From assembly GCF_958298935.1 (NCBI RefSeq), contig NC_084922.1, positions 7,132,501 to 7,196,500 on the forward strand: DNA of 64,000 nucleotides, read 5' to 3'. The position numbers and the translations under genes were made by a program. This document shows positions 22,603 to 35,500 of this stretch, in pieces. The DNA is from Phragmites australis (lineage: Eukaryota; Streptophyta; Magnoliopsida; Poales; Poaceae). Every line of letters begins with the position of its first letter. The stretch's first letter is position 1. A model generated the notes under the pieces. The model worked only from the letters and a program-made list of their open reading frames with translations. It ran no database searches and was not told the origin of the DNA.

Positions 22603-25513
22603 TCACGCCTTTGAGTACTTTGAGCTCCACATTGATACCTTTGGGGGTTCGTCATCCGCTGCACTAACCCCGTTTTCAGCAGTGGTTAAAGAGTCTGAGA
22701 TCAAGGGGTTTGATTCGCTCTCTTTCACCTGCGATATTGATGACATGCAGCTTCTTGTCAAGAAAATTACTAGAAAACTATAAAAAAAGTAACCAACACC
22801 GCCACACAAATAGAGAGCAGCAGTTAAAAATGCTGCATACCAAGTAAAAGGAATTTGACAAAAGATTAATCAGACAATGGAAATTCATAGACCTTAATCA
22901 GACAGCAGTTACATTGAGACTCATGTTAAGTGACACATGTTTAAAGTCATCAAACTAAAAAAGATTTTCAGTTTAAAACTTCACAAAATGTATGGAATTT
23001 AGTTAAGACTAACCATTGCAGAACATACCTGAATGACTTGAGGAGAGATTTCTGCAGGTTTTGGCTGAGTCTCTCTAGTGCAGAAGTATGAATACAATGC
23101 CATCCCAATCACTGCAATTAGGATTCCAAGGATATTTCTCCAGCTAAACGGATCGTGAAGCAGAACATAGCCAAAGGCGAGAACCAAGCATGTTTTAAGG
23201 TGGCCAAGGACTTGGTAAGTTACAGGAGATGTTTTCCCAATCACAAGGAAAGTGCTAAAGTTTACTGAGACTGATATCAGGCATGACATCACAATGAAAA
23301 ACTGCAGCGACGATAAAAGCAAACTTAGAATCGGATGAAGTGATATCAACAGTTGACATAATTTTCCAAAACCTGATTTTAATGCTTACCAGAACTTGAG
23401 GTGTGTAATCAAAAGCAAAGACATTTTGGTTGGTCAAAAATCCATCGAGGAATGGACCAATAAGGAACAAGGTCAATGCTTGGTATGGGCATGATTGGTA
23501 CAGAAGCTGGGTTGAAGATACCTTGAACTTCTTCTGTATTGTATTTGTCATCTGATAGCTTGTTAAGGTCTCAAGTCATACATCATAGAACACTCTAATA
23601 CTCAAATGAATAAGTGCTTTAGCATCGTAAGATTTTTTCCCCTGAAAACGAGATGGAAAACTGCATATCACCACATTAAGATTAGTGTACCGATGAGTCG
23701 ATGGCAATCAGCATAGTATGACACAAAACTGATCTTATAACCATCAAAATGATAATGCTAAGCAAGACACAGCATATCACATGTTGAAAGTTTATGTTCA
23801 ACGGTTAAACTAGAAACACAGTAGTGGAGGAAGTAGCTCCTCTTGCTCTAATGTTAGCACTTTGCCTTTTTTGTACTATTAACAACATCAAAACATGTTG
23901 CAAGGTTTATGCAAAGTTTGATGTATTTTGTATGCAAATGATTTGGCAAACAGATAGTGCTCTACAGGAGATAACAACTACAGTTGAAAGGATACAATTT
24001 GAGCAATACAGGTTGTAATGATTGCCAACAGGGACAGTATAGATCCCATAGCATTGAGTTGCAGATCAGTCACAGTTGCAACACCAACACCAACAAGGAG
24101 CACACTAAGGGAGAGCTTGATATTCCGACTGCACAGTAAAGTCAGTAAAAAGATAAGACGATATATTATCGAGCTGAATAAAGCATATGATGTATTACAT
24201 ACAAACCTAAACTTCTTCCTGAAGAAAAGGGTCTCCAATATAACAGTACAGGGAATAATAGCCAGCTTTGTCATCTGAACATAAAGAGTATTTCATCATG
24301 AGCTTGGTGGAGTGATTAGTGTGCAAATGGAGTGACACTAACGGCATTTAACTGAAACATGTCCCTAAGATGTCGTTTGCACGTAGTGATATAACCGCGA
24401 CAGTACATCAGGTAAAAGGAGATTTATAGTTTGTACACCCAAGCAACCATTAGCCTCCCGGATAACGAATTAGCGTCACGCCACAGAATTAACTCTTAAA
24501 TTTGGATTAATGCAAACAGAACTAAAGCAAAAACAATGTATACCTGATAGAAACCAACAGAATTGAAACCTAGACTCAAGTTGAGAAGCCCAATTGAGAT
24601 GCCATTGAGCACTCCGAACCCCATGACAGTCCTTGCATCGAAAGGTTTGTGCTCAAAGAGCTTCATACATAATGCCACGTGGAGAGAACAGAATGTAACC
24701 AAGAGATGCCAGCTTGTCAGAGTAGTGGCTGCAAAAACAAATACCAAAGTTGAAACATTTGGACGAAAACTTACCTACTTTGCTATTTATTATCTGTTTA
24801 GACTTAAGATGAACTATCACTTTGCCACACTTTGTGGCCGCAGCGTTACAAGATAACGAATAGTAACACCAGGGGATGTACATTAACACGATCTAATTCC
24901 AATACTAAGTAGAATGAAAACATATCCACGTATAATTAATTGCAAAAATACGATGTGTTTTACTTCTAAACAGACTCGGTATCATTTAAGGTGACCCCTA
25001 GCTTCTTTTTCCTCAGCATAACCATTCCAATAAGTCACCTAAGCTGTGTTGTTTAAGCTCACGGTTCATCCATTTTCCAGTTACACCATTCCAAGTTCCA
25101 ACTCACAACACCAAATCTTCGACCCACAGCGAGTCCCCTCAACACACGAGCTAATTTGCACTTCTCACTGAAATCTCTCGCAACACCAATATCCCCATAC
25201 CAATTTACAGCACATACACGCTGTGCAGCACCAATTCCCACTGCTCCCTGAACACGCATGCGCTAAATCTTAACCTCGCGTCTCAGCAAATAATACACGA
25301 GCAAAACACATGGAGGAGAAGCATCTAGGAATCAAACAGTAGCTGACTAGCAAGAAGCAAAACATCTCACGCAAGATTGGATCTCATACCAAAGGTGAAG
25401 CCGAGGGAGCTCATGAGAGCCTTGTTGCAGATGACGATGGAGACCGAGGACACCACCGAGAGGCTCAGCGCCCCCACTGTCCCCAGCTGGAACTTCTCCC
25501 CCGCTACCCCCAT
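22603..25513 (-). CDS. UDP-xylose transporter (UXT-like, nucleotide-sugar/triose-phosphate translocator family)
   Basis: Seven exons join in phase to 356 residues: 25513-25390, 24728-24544, 24274-24207, 24128-23996, 23551-23390, 23301-23029 and 22728-22603. The start at 25513 (MGVAGEKFQLGTVGALSLS) matches the family length; an in-frame upstream extension is probably 5' UTR. The protein is strongly hydrophobic with about ten membrane spans. It carries blocks I know from Arabidopsis UXT1-3: SSVSIVICNKALM, TTLTSWHL, FGVLNGISIGLLNLSL, NSVGFYQMTKLAIIP, TNTIQKKF, QLLYQSCPYQA and GKTSPVTYQVLGHLKTCLVL. The hydrophilic C-terminal tail is variable. Members move UDP-xylose from cytosol into the Golgi in exchange for UMP or UDP-xylose, feeding xylan and xyloglucan synthesis. 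UXT is favoured over the sister UDP-rhamnose/galactose (URGT) group; substrate is inferred from similarity only. Confidence 0.9.
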
Positions 25514-26416
25514 CTCCAACAGCGCACCAAGAAACAAGCAGAGCGGGACAACCAAAAACTTCCCGGCCCAAACAACCAAACAACGCCGCTGAACAGCACC
25601 TGCGCCACCAGAAAGATCACATTTCGATCGAGCAAACGCAGCAAGAACACCAAGAAGCAGCCAAGAACCGGACTTTCCCGGTCAAAACTACCTCTTTGCT
25701 AACAAGAACAGAATTTGGACGAGTGAAGCTGGATCTGGGAGACGAGCTCGTGAATCGGAGCGCGGAACTGGCAATGGCGCGGGGATCTGGAGAGCGGGCA
25801 GGAGCAGGAGGGGCCGGATCGGGTGGGCTTGGTTAGCTTAGCGGCTGCTTGTGCTGCTGCGTTCTTGGCCTGCCTCCTCCCCCTCTCCTACTCACCGGAG
25901 ACGGAGACAGGGGCGTGCATTTTGTAGGGAAGTTATTGTTACATGGTCGATTCGGGTTAGTGGTGAGGGGCTGGTGTGCAATTATTTTTGTAGTCAGGGG
26001 TGATTAGGGATTTTTGGGTTACATTTGATTAGGAGTGTTTGTGATTGTCCACGTGTTTAATTAGATTCATGAACTTTGCCCTTGCTATATTTGTTTGGTG
26101 AGGTGTTTGATCATTACATTTTTTTGTGGACTCGCTAGCTTCAATTGTAGTTTCGAGTATTTTGTTTGAGATTGCGGCTTTGATCTTGAGCAGTAGATGT
26201 CCTATCATTTTTTTGTAAGATTATGTTTTAAATCTAGCAGGGAAAAATCATTAGGGATAAGGGTGATACTGTTGAAAAAATCAGCAATTTTAGGTTTCAT
26301 TTAATTAGGGGCGGATCTTCAGGGCCGCTGGTTCTCACGTTTACTGTTGCTGAAATTTACCAGCTCAATCTTGGGACCGGATTGTACTGGTCTAGTCATC
26401 TGTCAAAACTTCAAAT

Positions 26417-26553
26417 GGCACAGAGAGAAGGGTGTCCTTGTTTGTTCGAAACCTTCAAATATTTTGTTCAAAAGAAAACTTGCAATATTTTTGGTACTGC
26501 TAGCTATACGTGCATGGATTTATGGAGCACAGAGAAGGGTGTCCTTGTTTGTT
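26417..26553. repeat. Local direct duplication
   Basis: GAGAAGGGTGTCCTTGTTTG recurs at 26425-26444 and about 108 bases later at 26531-26551, with similar bases before it (GGCACAGA / GAGCACAGA). It is an old tandem duplication in non-coding sequence. Confidence 0.6.
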
Positions 26554-27463
26554 GCTCCCCTATCCTTTTTTCCAATGGCACAGTCAATTGCCGTCAAGTA
26601 TAGTATGGATGAAATCCAGCGGTCAAGGCTCTGACAGCTAATTGCACTGGAATCTTGCATGTTTGCGGGTATCTCGACGCAGTGATCCGTACAAGAGTGT
26701 CAGTGCACGCACTGGGCTGTTGAATGCAGTGCTACAGCCAAAATGAATTCATGGACAACTATAGCTCCAGAATGATGTGCATATTGAGTTGGAGAAAGCT
26801 ATTTTAGACTATCTCTAACAGAGATATTAAAATTTTATGCTCTATAATATTATTACAGAATTCCTTAACATTATTACAGAATACTCTAACACTATTACAG
26901 CATCCTCTATTTTTTTTATCTCCAACAGAGATCATATTTCCTATCTTCCATTACTCTCCTCCTCTCCTCAAACCCATAAGCATACTCAATACACAGTGTT
27001 ACGGATCGGTATAGTATGTGGCAAATTTGCCTCTCCCGTTTCCTTGTGCTCGGCAGACCGTATCATTGTAGGGAGCAATGCCGCTTCCGTTGGAGAGGAA
27101 AACAAGCGCTACAGTGCACCATAAATTACTGTAGCGCTCGATTAATGCATTTTGAAGCTTCCGTTGGAGTTGATCTTACCCTCGAAATACAATTACTAGC
27201 CAACGTCCGGATCAATACGTTTGTTCTTATTGGACCATCCTAATTATATTCTCTTTATTGTATTTTTTTATTTTTCTCTCTATTATTATTTTTTCTTAAT
27301 CTCTAATAGTTTCCTTTCGAAGGGATTCGTAAAGAGAAAAAAGAGCATCTCGTGCTAGAGAGAATAATCTTGGAAATATCTTTGTGACGAGAACCGTGAA
27401 AAAAAAACTATTAAAACGCTAAAGAGAATAAGAATCCCTTCACAAATATATTCTCGTCCGTGA

Positions 27464-27526
27464 AAGAACTCCTTAGGAATAGTCTGTACACTAATAGAAT
27501 AAGAGTACTAGTCCTAAGGAGTTCTT
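27464..27526. repeat. Short perfect-stem inverted repeat
   Basis: AAGAACTCCTTAGGA at 27464-27478 and its complement TCCTAAGGAGTTCTT at 27512-27526 could form a hairpin. A second weaker pair (GAAGGGATTC / GAATCCCTTC) lies 110 bases apart just upstream. It is probably the end of a decayed MITE. Confidence 0.5.
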
Positions 27527-28431
27527 AATACACTAAAATAAACCACTTATATAAACGAAATCGAATTTTATTGGGGGAATTTAGATTTCATGAGGGAGTA
27601 AAAGGCGTTGTTCATGAGCAACTCAATAGAATAGATTTCGTAGTTTCAGTTTTGACTTGCCTGTTTGCAAAGAATCGAAAGTTGTACAGTGGATAATCAG
27701 TTGTTGGACAGGTGTGTGAATGTAGCATTTCAGCAAAATATGTTTATAATTGCCTCCATGTCTTGTAAAATTATTGAGGAATTCTCTATATTCTAAACAA
27801 ACTTTAGGTCAAAGGTTATGATAGATGTAAATATAACCTTGGCACCGTAACTGGAATTGAGATGCTAGTGGGGAATCTAGTGTCGAATCTTGGACAATAG
27901 AATCTTGACCAGAGGCGGATTTAGAAAAGCCGGATGGAGAGCTCATCCACCCCTCTCTCTCCCTCTTCTTGGTTCATCTTTTTCTCTTCTTTTTTCTCTC
28001 TCATCCATAGTAAAAAAATTAAAAAATAACGCAAGGACAGGCCCCACAAACAGTTGCCATGATCTTCTTCTACCCATGTGTTGTTGCTTGCAAACAAAGA
28101 TTTATTTTTCATTTTCTTCTGTCCTTCTTGTGTTAGGGTTAGGTCGACCATGTGGATAAGGAGGAGGGGATGAAGGAAAAGGAGAGGGTGTTCGCTGGTG
28201 CATGCTGATGCTGGCGTTGGAAGAGGGTTGGTTCGGTGGCACACCATTGTCGTTGCGCCATGAACCGAATTACTTTGGCATTTGTTAGTTAAGCAGCATG
28301 GAGCCAAGTTGTTGGTTGCGTTTGGATGGCCTCCACCTTCCTCCCCTCATCGTCTCATCTGTTGCCGGAAAAACATCTCATTCTTTCTTTCTTTTTCTGA
28401 ACAAAAAGAAAAGGTCGCATTCGCAGCCGAA

Positions 28432-31400
28432 TGTCACACCTGGTTTTAAGACCAAACCGAATGTAAACTATATATATGACAGGATCAAGTTACATACACG
28501 TAGTGACGTCATAAGTGAGTAGCAGACACAATATCCATTAATACAACGTACTTTATTACATCAGTAACCCAAGGGTCTAAAAGAAAATTATAAAGCATCG
28601 GGAATTAAACTTAGCACAACGCCCAACTCAAATAGTAGTCGACCAAAAAGCCGCCTGTCTAAAACTCAGCTCTATCTTCTGGGAAGTCCTCGTAGTCTTC
28701 AGCTTCTGAGCAGCAACAAGATTACGGAGGAGAGAGCAAGCGTGAGTATATAGAATACTCAGCAAGTGTGAAAAAATTATGACATGGGGCCAAAATCAAG
28801 ATAAGCTTAACTTAAAGGTTTATTGGCATAAACGCTATTTTATTTGTAAAACAGTTATAAAGGCAAACTACTTCTGTGTGAATGATTTCTCTAAGACAAG
28901 AGCCAAGGTTCCCACCACCTTGCTTCACAACCGAGGTTCCAACCACCTCTAACAAAGCTAACTGGGGTCACAGTTCCCACCACTGTGATCCACCAAATCC
29001 AACCCAAGACCAACCCGAAAAACCACCCGACTAATCATGTGAGGAGTCCATACCGCTCACGACCATGAGCATGACTGATATATCAGTTTTCACTCTACAT
29101 AGGTCATACACTTTACCCACAATATGTGTCATCTTTTTTGCCCATGTCGATCAAACACTTACACACTTCCGAGGTGTACGGCCAGAATTCCACTGTAAAG
29201 CCTTTCCAACGCCTCTCTCAGCACGTGTTGACCCGCTGAGGTTTCACCGCTGTACATAAGTAGAGTACACCCTCCACCCCAAAAGCCCCCTTTTGCGCCT
29301 TACAGTTCCAGAAAGTACACCCTTCCACCCCCGTACCACCAAATGATCTTCACAATGCTGAGAGAAAAGCGAATTACTGAGCTAGGCCCGCCCCATGCTA
29401 GGTTTATGGTTATACTATTTTTATGGGTGATCGCTCCACGAATCGGTCCTTAACATGGTCTGCCATCAACCCAACAACAAGGTAATAACTAATTATCCGA
29501 AAGCTAAACAATTCTGCCTGGAATACATCCACATGCTAACCAACATGCCAACTTGCCCAGACCCTACTATCTTAGGCTAAGCACTTTTACCAAAGTCCAT
29601 CATTATTAACATAATTCGTCTATGCTACCCATGAGTAAGCATAACTAAGCACATTCTACCCAACATGAAAACCAATATACGGTTACAAGGAAGATTGAGG
29701 AAAAACTAGTAAACCCTAACAATGGGATATCATGTTTGACGAGCATGCAATATGTAAAACAAAGTTTTATAAAAGTAGGCGTAAAATGTTCAAGGACACT
29801 TGCCTTTTTTGATGAGTTGCTCGAAATCTCCGAAGTCTTCATCCTGGATATTCTTGAACTCTTCCGGAACAAACTCCTCTACAAGCGAGCAAACAAGCAC
29901 TACTAAGAATAGACACTAAACAAAACAAACACATAAAGGGAACACTAGAACAAGCTAGGACACAAATTCAGGAAGATTTGGGCGTAAGAACCACCCAAAT
30001 CGGAGCAACGAAGCGAAAACTACGACTAAGCGAAATTCTAAGCGACTAAAAATGACAAAAAAACTATTTTTTGGAATTGAACCTAATTTTTAAAAGGCCT
30101 AAAACATTTGTTTAAAATTTTGTAGAATTATTTCATAGCACAAAAATGATTAAAACAATTTTATGAAATTTATTTGCATTTTTTTGGAAATAAACTAATT
30201 TTTATGAATAAAAACAAATTTAAAGCATTTATTCTATCAAAGAATTCATTTCTAAAAATTATCATAATTAATATATATATATTAAACTATTTTTCCAAAT
30301 AAAAACGTTATTCTATCCCTAAAACTATTTTTTAAGAATTAAAACAGAATTGAAAACCTAATAAAACAATTATATAAAGCATTTACTATTTTTTGGAATT
30401 TTTCTAATAAATAAAACCTATTTTCGGAATATTTGAATTATCATGAATTAATTTTCTAAAGGAAAATCGAGTTTATTGCGCAATCGCTAATGTCATCGCT
30501 GATCGGGCTGCTGGCTCGGCTTAGAAGTGTTGACTGGACTAGCCACGTCGGACACGGGTGCACACGTGGCTGCTGACTAGGTTAGGTTGACTCGGCGCGA
30601 GACTCATTAAATCCTACGCGCACGATTTCAATCGGACGACCGAGATCATCCAATGCGAAGGGGTACGCTACTTCTAATCTATGCCGCACATCAAGGATCG
30701 GACGGGGGAAAATCAGGGCTACCTCGGCTCCGGCGGGATGGCGACGGCGACGAGCTCGAGACGGTGGAGGATGGCCGGAGATGGACGGAGATGATGCTAC
30801 GGTGGTCAGACAACGTCGACGAGCAGTGGAAGAGGAAGCAGAGGTTGTGGCGACTCCGTTTGACAGCTTATTGGGCGTCGGGGAAGACTGGGGAGGCTCG
30901 GCGACGGCGAGGCTTCAACGGCGAGCTTCTGTGGCCTATGGAGCTGCGTGCGATGGTCAAAGCTCGACGGCGTCAGGGAGGCGCTGAGCGAGTCGGCGAC
31001 GGTGGTGGGGTCCAGAAAAGGTTCGACGATGGCGCTAGAGCTCGCGATTTGAGGAAACTCGACGAGGTTTGCGGAATTGGGCGCGGTGGAGTCCAAAGAC
31101 GCTCGGCTGAGGGGTCAATTGATGTTTTATAGAGGTGGAAGGATGAATTGAATCGATCGGCGGAGTCTTGACGAGGCGGCAAAAAATACGGCTCAGTTTC
31201 CTTTTCTCCCGTTGATTTCCTTCGCCACAATGATCTTGTCTTGATGGAGGGTTGATGGTTTCTTTTTGGTAGCATTACTTGGCAATGAATCGGCTTGATT
31301 GCACGCGGGCTCGGCGGAATTGAAACGGGCGGGTGGAAGAGGAGGAAAGAGCGGCGGAAGAGGATGGAGCTGACGGCTGGGTCCCACACAACAGAGAGAG

Positions 31401-31439
31401 GCAGAGAGAAGGAGAGGAAGGGGGAGATCGGGCATGACA
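28432..31439. mobile_element. 3.0-kb solo LTR with target-site duplication
   Basis: The unit starts TGTCACACC and ends GGGCATGACA, so its ends are the inverted pair TGTCA/TGACA. The five bases before it (CCGAA, 28427-28431) and after it (CCGAA, 31440-31444) are identical, a standard 5-bp LTR-element target duplication. No gag or pol lies inside, and a second copy is absent, so it is a solo LTR left by recombination between two LTRs. It resembles the very long LTRs of some grass gypsy families. The GC-rich ORFs at 30650-31130 are unlike any known protein and are probably chance frames in the LTR. Confidence 0.85.
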
Positions 31440-31689
31440 CCGAACCTAGTGACACTCGTCTCTCAAAGTCCATGATTCCATATGCACATTCGTTGTTCCT
31501 TGAGTGGAGGTTGACGGATCAGGACCGGGATCGGGTACCCTGACTTCAACATCAATTGCTAGCCCACATATCAGTGACAAAGTCACGGTGATGTTGATGT
31601 CAGGAGATCCTGGCACGAGGTTGACACTGACGCCATGGAGTGGTCAGGCGGTCTTGTTATGGCTCCACTCTACTCTTTTTTTATGATGA

Positions 31690-31885
31690 CAAGGTGACGA
31701 ATAAACATACACACTAATACGCACGCATAACACACTCACACACTCGTGAGTACGTCTCTATCACACGTCTAGAGATAATAATATCGCTAAAAGCACTTAT
31801 GTGTGCATAAATAGTAAACACCAGAAATTGAACCCTGATGAATAGTCATGCAATCATGTCTCCACCTGCTGAATATCTAATTATG
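31690..31885 (-). mobile_element. Possible tRNA-derived SINE
   Basis: On the minus strand, TTCAGCAGGTGGAGACATG (A-box-like, near 31871) is followed about 30 bases on by AGGGTTCAATTTCTGG (B-box-like, near 31833). A GT-rich body follows, and an A-run (AAAAAAA) ends the unit near 31677. The boxes are imperfect and no target duplication was found. Confidence 0.35.
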
Positions 31886-31889
31886 GGGT

Positions 31890-32449
31890 ATATATGCATA
31901 AGGAAAATACCATATAGGGACGAGGTATGCCGTGTGTATACTTGATAACTCTAGATATTACGAAACCGAATCTGTGGTACATGATACTTCCAGAATCTAG
32001 AATGCCTCAATTGCTTACTCAATTTGACAAGACCAGTATCCATAACAAATTATCTACTTGGACGATAAGAAGAACTTCCTATCGACTCTACGGATGGATA
32101 GGAGGCGATACATCAACCTTATATAAGGCAAGGACCTAGATCCCCCAAGAGAGACTATTTTTTTCCGGCTACTCGAGGCAAGCATCATGATCTTGACATG
32201 AAAGGAACTCGACGACTTTATCCCTAAGGTTAGACTAGATCCAATATATTCCTTGTAATAGGTCAGTCACATTGCATGTACTCGAGTGAATACATATACA
32301 TAATCATCCACATAGAATGTAGGGTATTACTCCAACCGGAGACCCAAACCTATATACATCGCGTATGCCTCGCTTCATGTTCGATCTCTAATTCACGAAG
32401 GTAACCCTGTTATTTTTCAGACACATTATCAAGAACAAATCCTCGATAG
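31890..32449 (+). repeat. 5' LTR of Tat-lineage gypsy element
   Basis: The left edge is approximate. The right edge is set just before the primer-binding site at 32451. The sequence holds CTTATATAAGGCAAGG (TATA region, 32120-32135) and TGTAGGGTATTACTCCAACCG near 32322, which are words usual in R/U5 of Tat-type LTRs. No matching 3' LTR was found downstream. Confidence 0.55.
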
Positions 32450-32450
32450 T

Positions 32451-32469
32451 TGGCGCGCTAGGTAGGGGT
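32451..32469 (+). other. Primer-binding site of Tat element
   Basis: TTGGCGCGCTAGGTAGGGG directly after the LTR closely matches the TGGCGCGCCAGGTAGGGG sites of grass gypsy elements. It would prime minus-strand cDNA from a host tRNA; I do not assign which one. Confidence 0.6.
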
Positions 32470-32504
32470 CTTCTGCTTTTCAGGATCGACTATGTCCTGA
32501 GTGC

Positions 32505-35500
32505 ACATTGGCATCGGATTCTCCGACGACGGCTTCTACGACCACTTAGGGCCAGCGGTGATCACCCTCGAATCGCCTCTAGCCAGATCAGAGATCACAT
32601 TCGGAACTATGATCTTCTGCTAGGACCATCAAGGTGAAATGATCCACACCGATATTATCGAATCCAGACCATTGGACGCTTACTGCGAGGTGGGACATCT
32701 CGAGCGGGATCCTAGTGAGCTCAATATTCTCCAGTGCTGGACACCGACAACAACCAAGGTGGTGACGATGACTCCGCCGCTAGCTAGAGCAACCGAATAG
32801 ATCAATTCGTGTTCATGGCCAGGGGAGCTGGAATCCCACCTGTTGACCCAATGACGTTATATCCAAATGCCGTGGTGCACAATGGCACAGAGATTCCTAA
32901 GGATCCAGTAGCGGTAGCTGCCTCCCATGGTACTAGCGTTGCTAGTGATATGCCACTAGAGATATCTGCAGCTGGAGCCTTATGTGTCCTTGACACAACT
33001 CTCCATCGACGGACCGTAGAGGTCAGGTATCTCCTGGTTTTCAACGATGACTTCCGTTGGGCATACCTCCACCGCCAGTGGCTCAAACATCAAGGGACGA
33101 GCTCCCTCAAAACAGCAACTGCGAAGCAGCATCGTCTTGACCACAGCTAAGTTTGGACAACGATGTTTTCAACACTCTAAATGCTAATGTCCAGGGAGCC
33201 CATCTGATTCTGAGATCTCTTCCAGAGTTAGATCCAGCTAATCCTTTAACCCCTATGGTTAATCAGGTTAGGATCCTAATTGATACGGCCTAGATCCAAG
33301 CTGCTCAAGCGAACATCCTAGCAACTCTAGGCGCCCCAGCTGGCAAGACACCGGCTCAAGGAGCCACAAACGCGAGTATCCCCAAGTTAAGGGATCCCAG
33401 GCACAAAGCTCAGGTGATCGAGCTCGAGCGCCACTTTACGAACCTAACTGCAACTGCACTATCCACATGCGTAGGAACTAGGGAGACATGAGGAATCACA
33501 TTCCCTACAATAGACATGATCTATGTACAATGATAGATGATTGTCGTGAGGAGCGCCGTGAGGATGACCGTCGTCATTACGATCGCAAATCTTCAGGACG
33601 AGATGGTTGACATGACTCCCTTGCTCAAAGTAACAAGTGTGATAGTCACCCCCACCTCCTCCTGAAGAATTTGATACAGGCTGCGAAGCTTTCGTACATG
33701 AGCTTAGGTTGATACGATAGCTCGAGAAGTTCAAGGTAGACCCAATCCAGAAGTATGATAGGAAGATCAACCCCAACGAGTGGTTACAGATCAATACCAT
33801 GATTATTCGAGCAGCGGGCGACGACAACAAGGTAATGACTGATTATTTGTTGATCGCGCTCAATAGACCTGCCAGGTCCTAGTTGTTGAACCTACCTCTT
33901 AACTCGATCAGATTGTGGACCGAGTTGAAGGCTCAGTTCATAGCCAACTTCTAAGACACATTCGAGCGGCCAGGAACGGAGAACGATCTCCATTAGCTGA
34001 ACCAATGTGAGGATGAATCACTTTGAGATTTCATTCATCGGTTCAGTGACAGGCGTAATATGATCACAGACATCTTCGACGAGTCAGTCATCATCGCCTT
34101 CAAGCGAGGCATCCGGGACACGGATTTGCTCGAGAAAATGGCTACTTGAAAGATTCACACAATCAAAGAGCTCTTCGAGTTGGCCGATAAGTGTGCAAAG
34201 TGAGCGGAAGCCCAGGTACACACCAAACATCCTCAATCTAGTAGGGACAAGTCAAAGTCCTCAAAGAACAAACCCGACAGCAAGCGCAAGGGTCCAGATA
34301 CAACTATAGCTGTGGTCGACAGGAGCAAGTCGCGCAACACTGGGGACACCAAAGGTCTAAGTCGAGGTGGTGGGAAGTGGTGTCCTGTCCTTGAGACCAG
34401 CCAACACGACTTCGACGAAGTTCATATCATTAGAAAGAAGGTCGACGAAAAGCTCAAGGATGATGTTGCTTAGCATAACAGCAAATAGGCCAAGCCGAAT
34501 GTTAACAGTGATGAGTCTGAATTCCATGAGGTTGACCAAAGTCTAGCACATATCTTTGGAGTATCCCCTGCGTATGAATCTAAAAGGTAGTACAAGGCGA
34601 TCGAACGAGAGGTCAATTTAGCTCTGACTAGGCCTATTCAATACCTTAAGTGGTTGGAGATTCCGATCACCTTCAATCAAGTTGACCACCTAGCTGCGGT
34701 TTCACACCTTGGTTGATACCCGATTATGGTCCAACCAACTATCCTCAACATCAAAGTTGCCCAAACTTAGGTCGACATGGGTAGTTCACTTAACCTCATC
34801 TTCGCTAAGACCCTAGACAAGATGAGAGTTCAGAAGTCGGAGCTTAAGGCGGGAGTCGAGCCTTTCCATGGCATAACCCCTAACTCATCGATCATGTCCC
34901 TAGGCCAGATCGAGTTGCCAGTTACGTTTGGCATGTCTGACAACTTTTGAACAGAGAAGCTTACCTTCGATGTCGTAGACTTCGAGACAGCGTACAACAT
35001 GATCCTATGCCGCCTAATGCTAGGCAAGTTCATGGCCGGAGTGTACTATGCATACTAGACACTCAAGATCTCGAGTCCCAAAGGGGTCATAACTATCAAA
35101 GGAGACAAAAGCGGAGACCAATGCTGGGCAAGTTTATGGCTGTGGTGCACTATGCATACCAGACACTCAAGATCTTGGATCCCAAAGGGGTCATAACTGT
35201 CAGGGAGACCAACGCACGGAGGCAAAATGAGACAAGCAGAGCCTGGACATGGTTGAACACTTCAGTCAAGTGACAACCACTTCTGAAGACGTGAATTCCA
35301 AGCGTTAGAAGCATCAAACCACTGTTGAGATCAAGGACTCCAAGCTTTTAAGTCTTCCTGACACCTCCAAGTCTAACGATGCCGCCAAGGGTGAGACCAA
35401 CAATGGCACTAGCGACAAAAAGACTGATGGTGGCATCAAGGCGATGCCCCGCGACCCGTCTGAACCGACCAAGACGGTTAAGGTTGGGGCTAACCTCAAC

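Larger units (their letters stand above)
25870..28426. other. Intergenic between UXT promoter and solo LTR
   Basis: No credible gene. It holds the UXT upstream region (25514-25870 is probably leader), a local duplication at 26417-26553, an ATTATTACAG-rich stretch at 26848-26910, and imperfect inverted repeats at 27312-27540. ORFs here are short and have no family resemblance. Confidence 0.4.

Noticed and set aside
30653..31132. 159-residue ORF in the solo LTR
   Set aside because: GC-rich chance frame; the opposite strand is equally open and the sequence resembles no protein.
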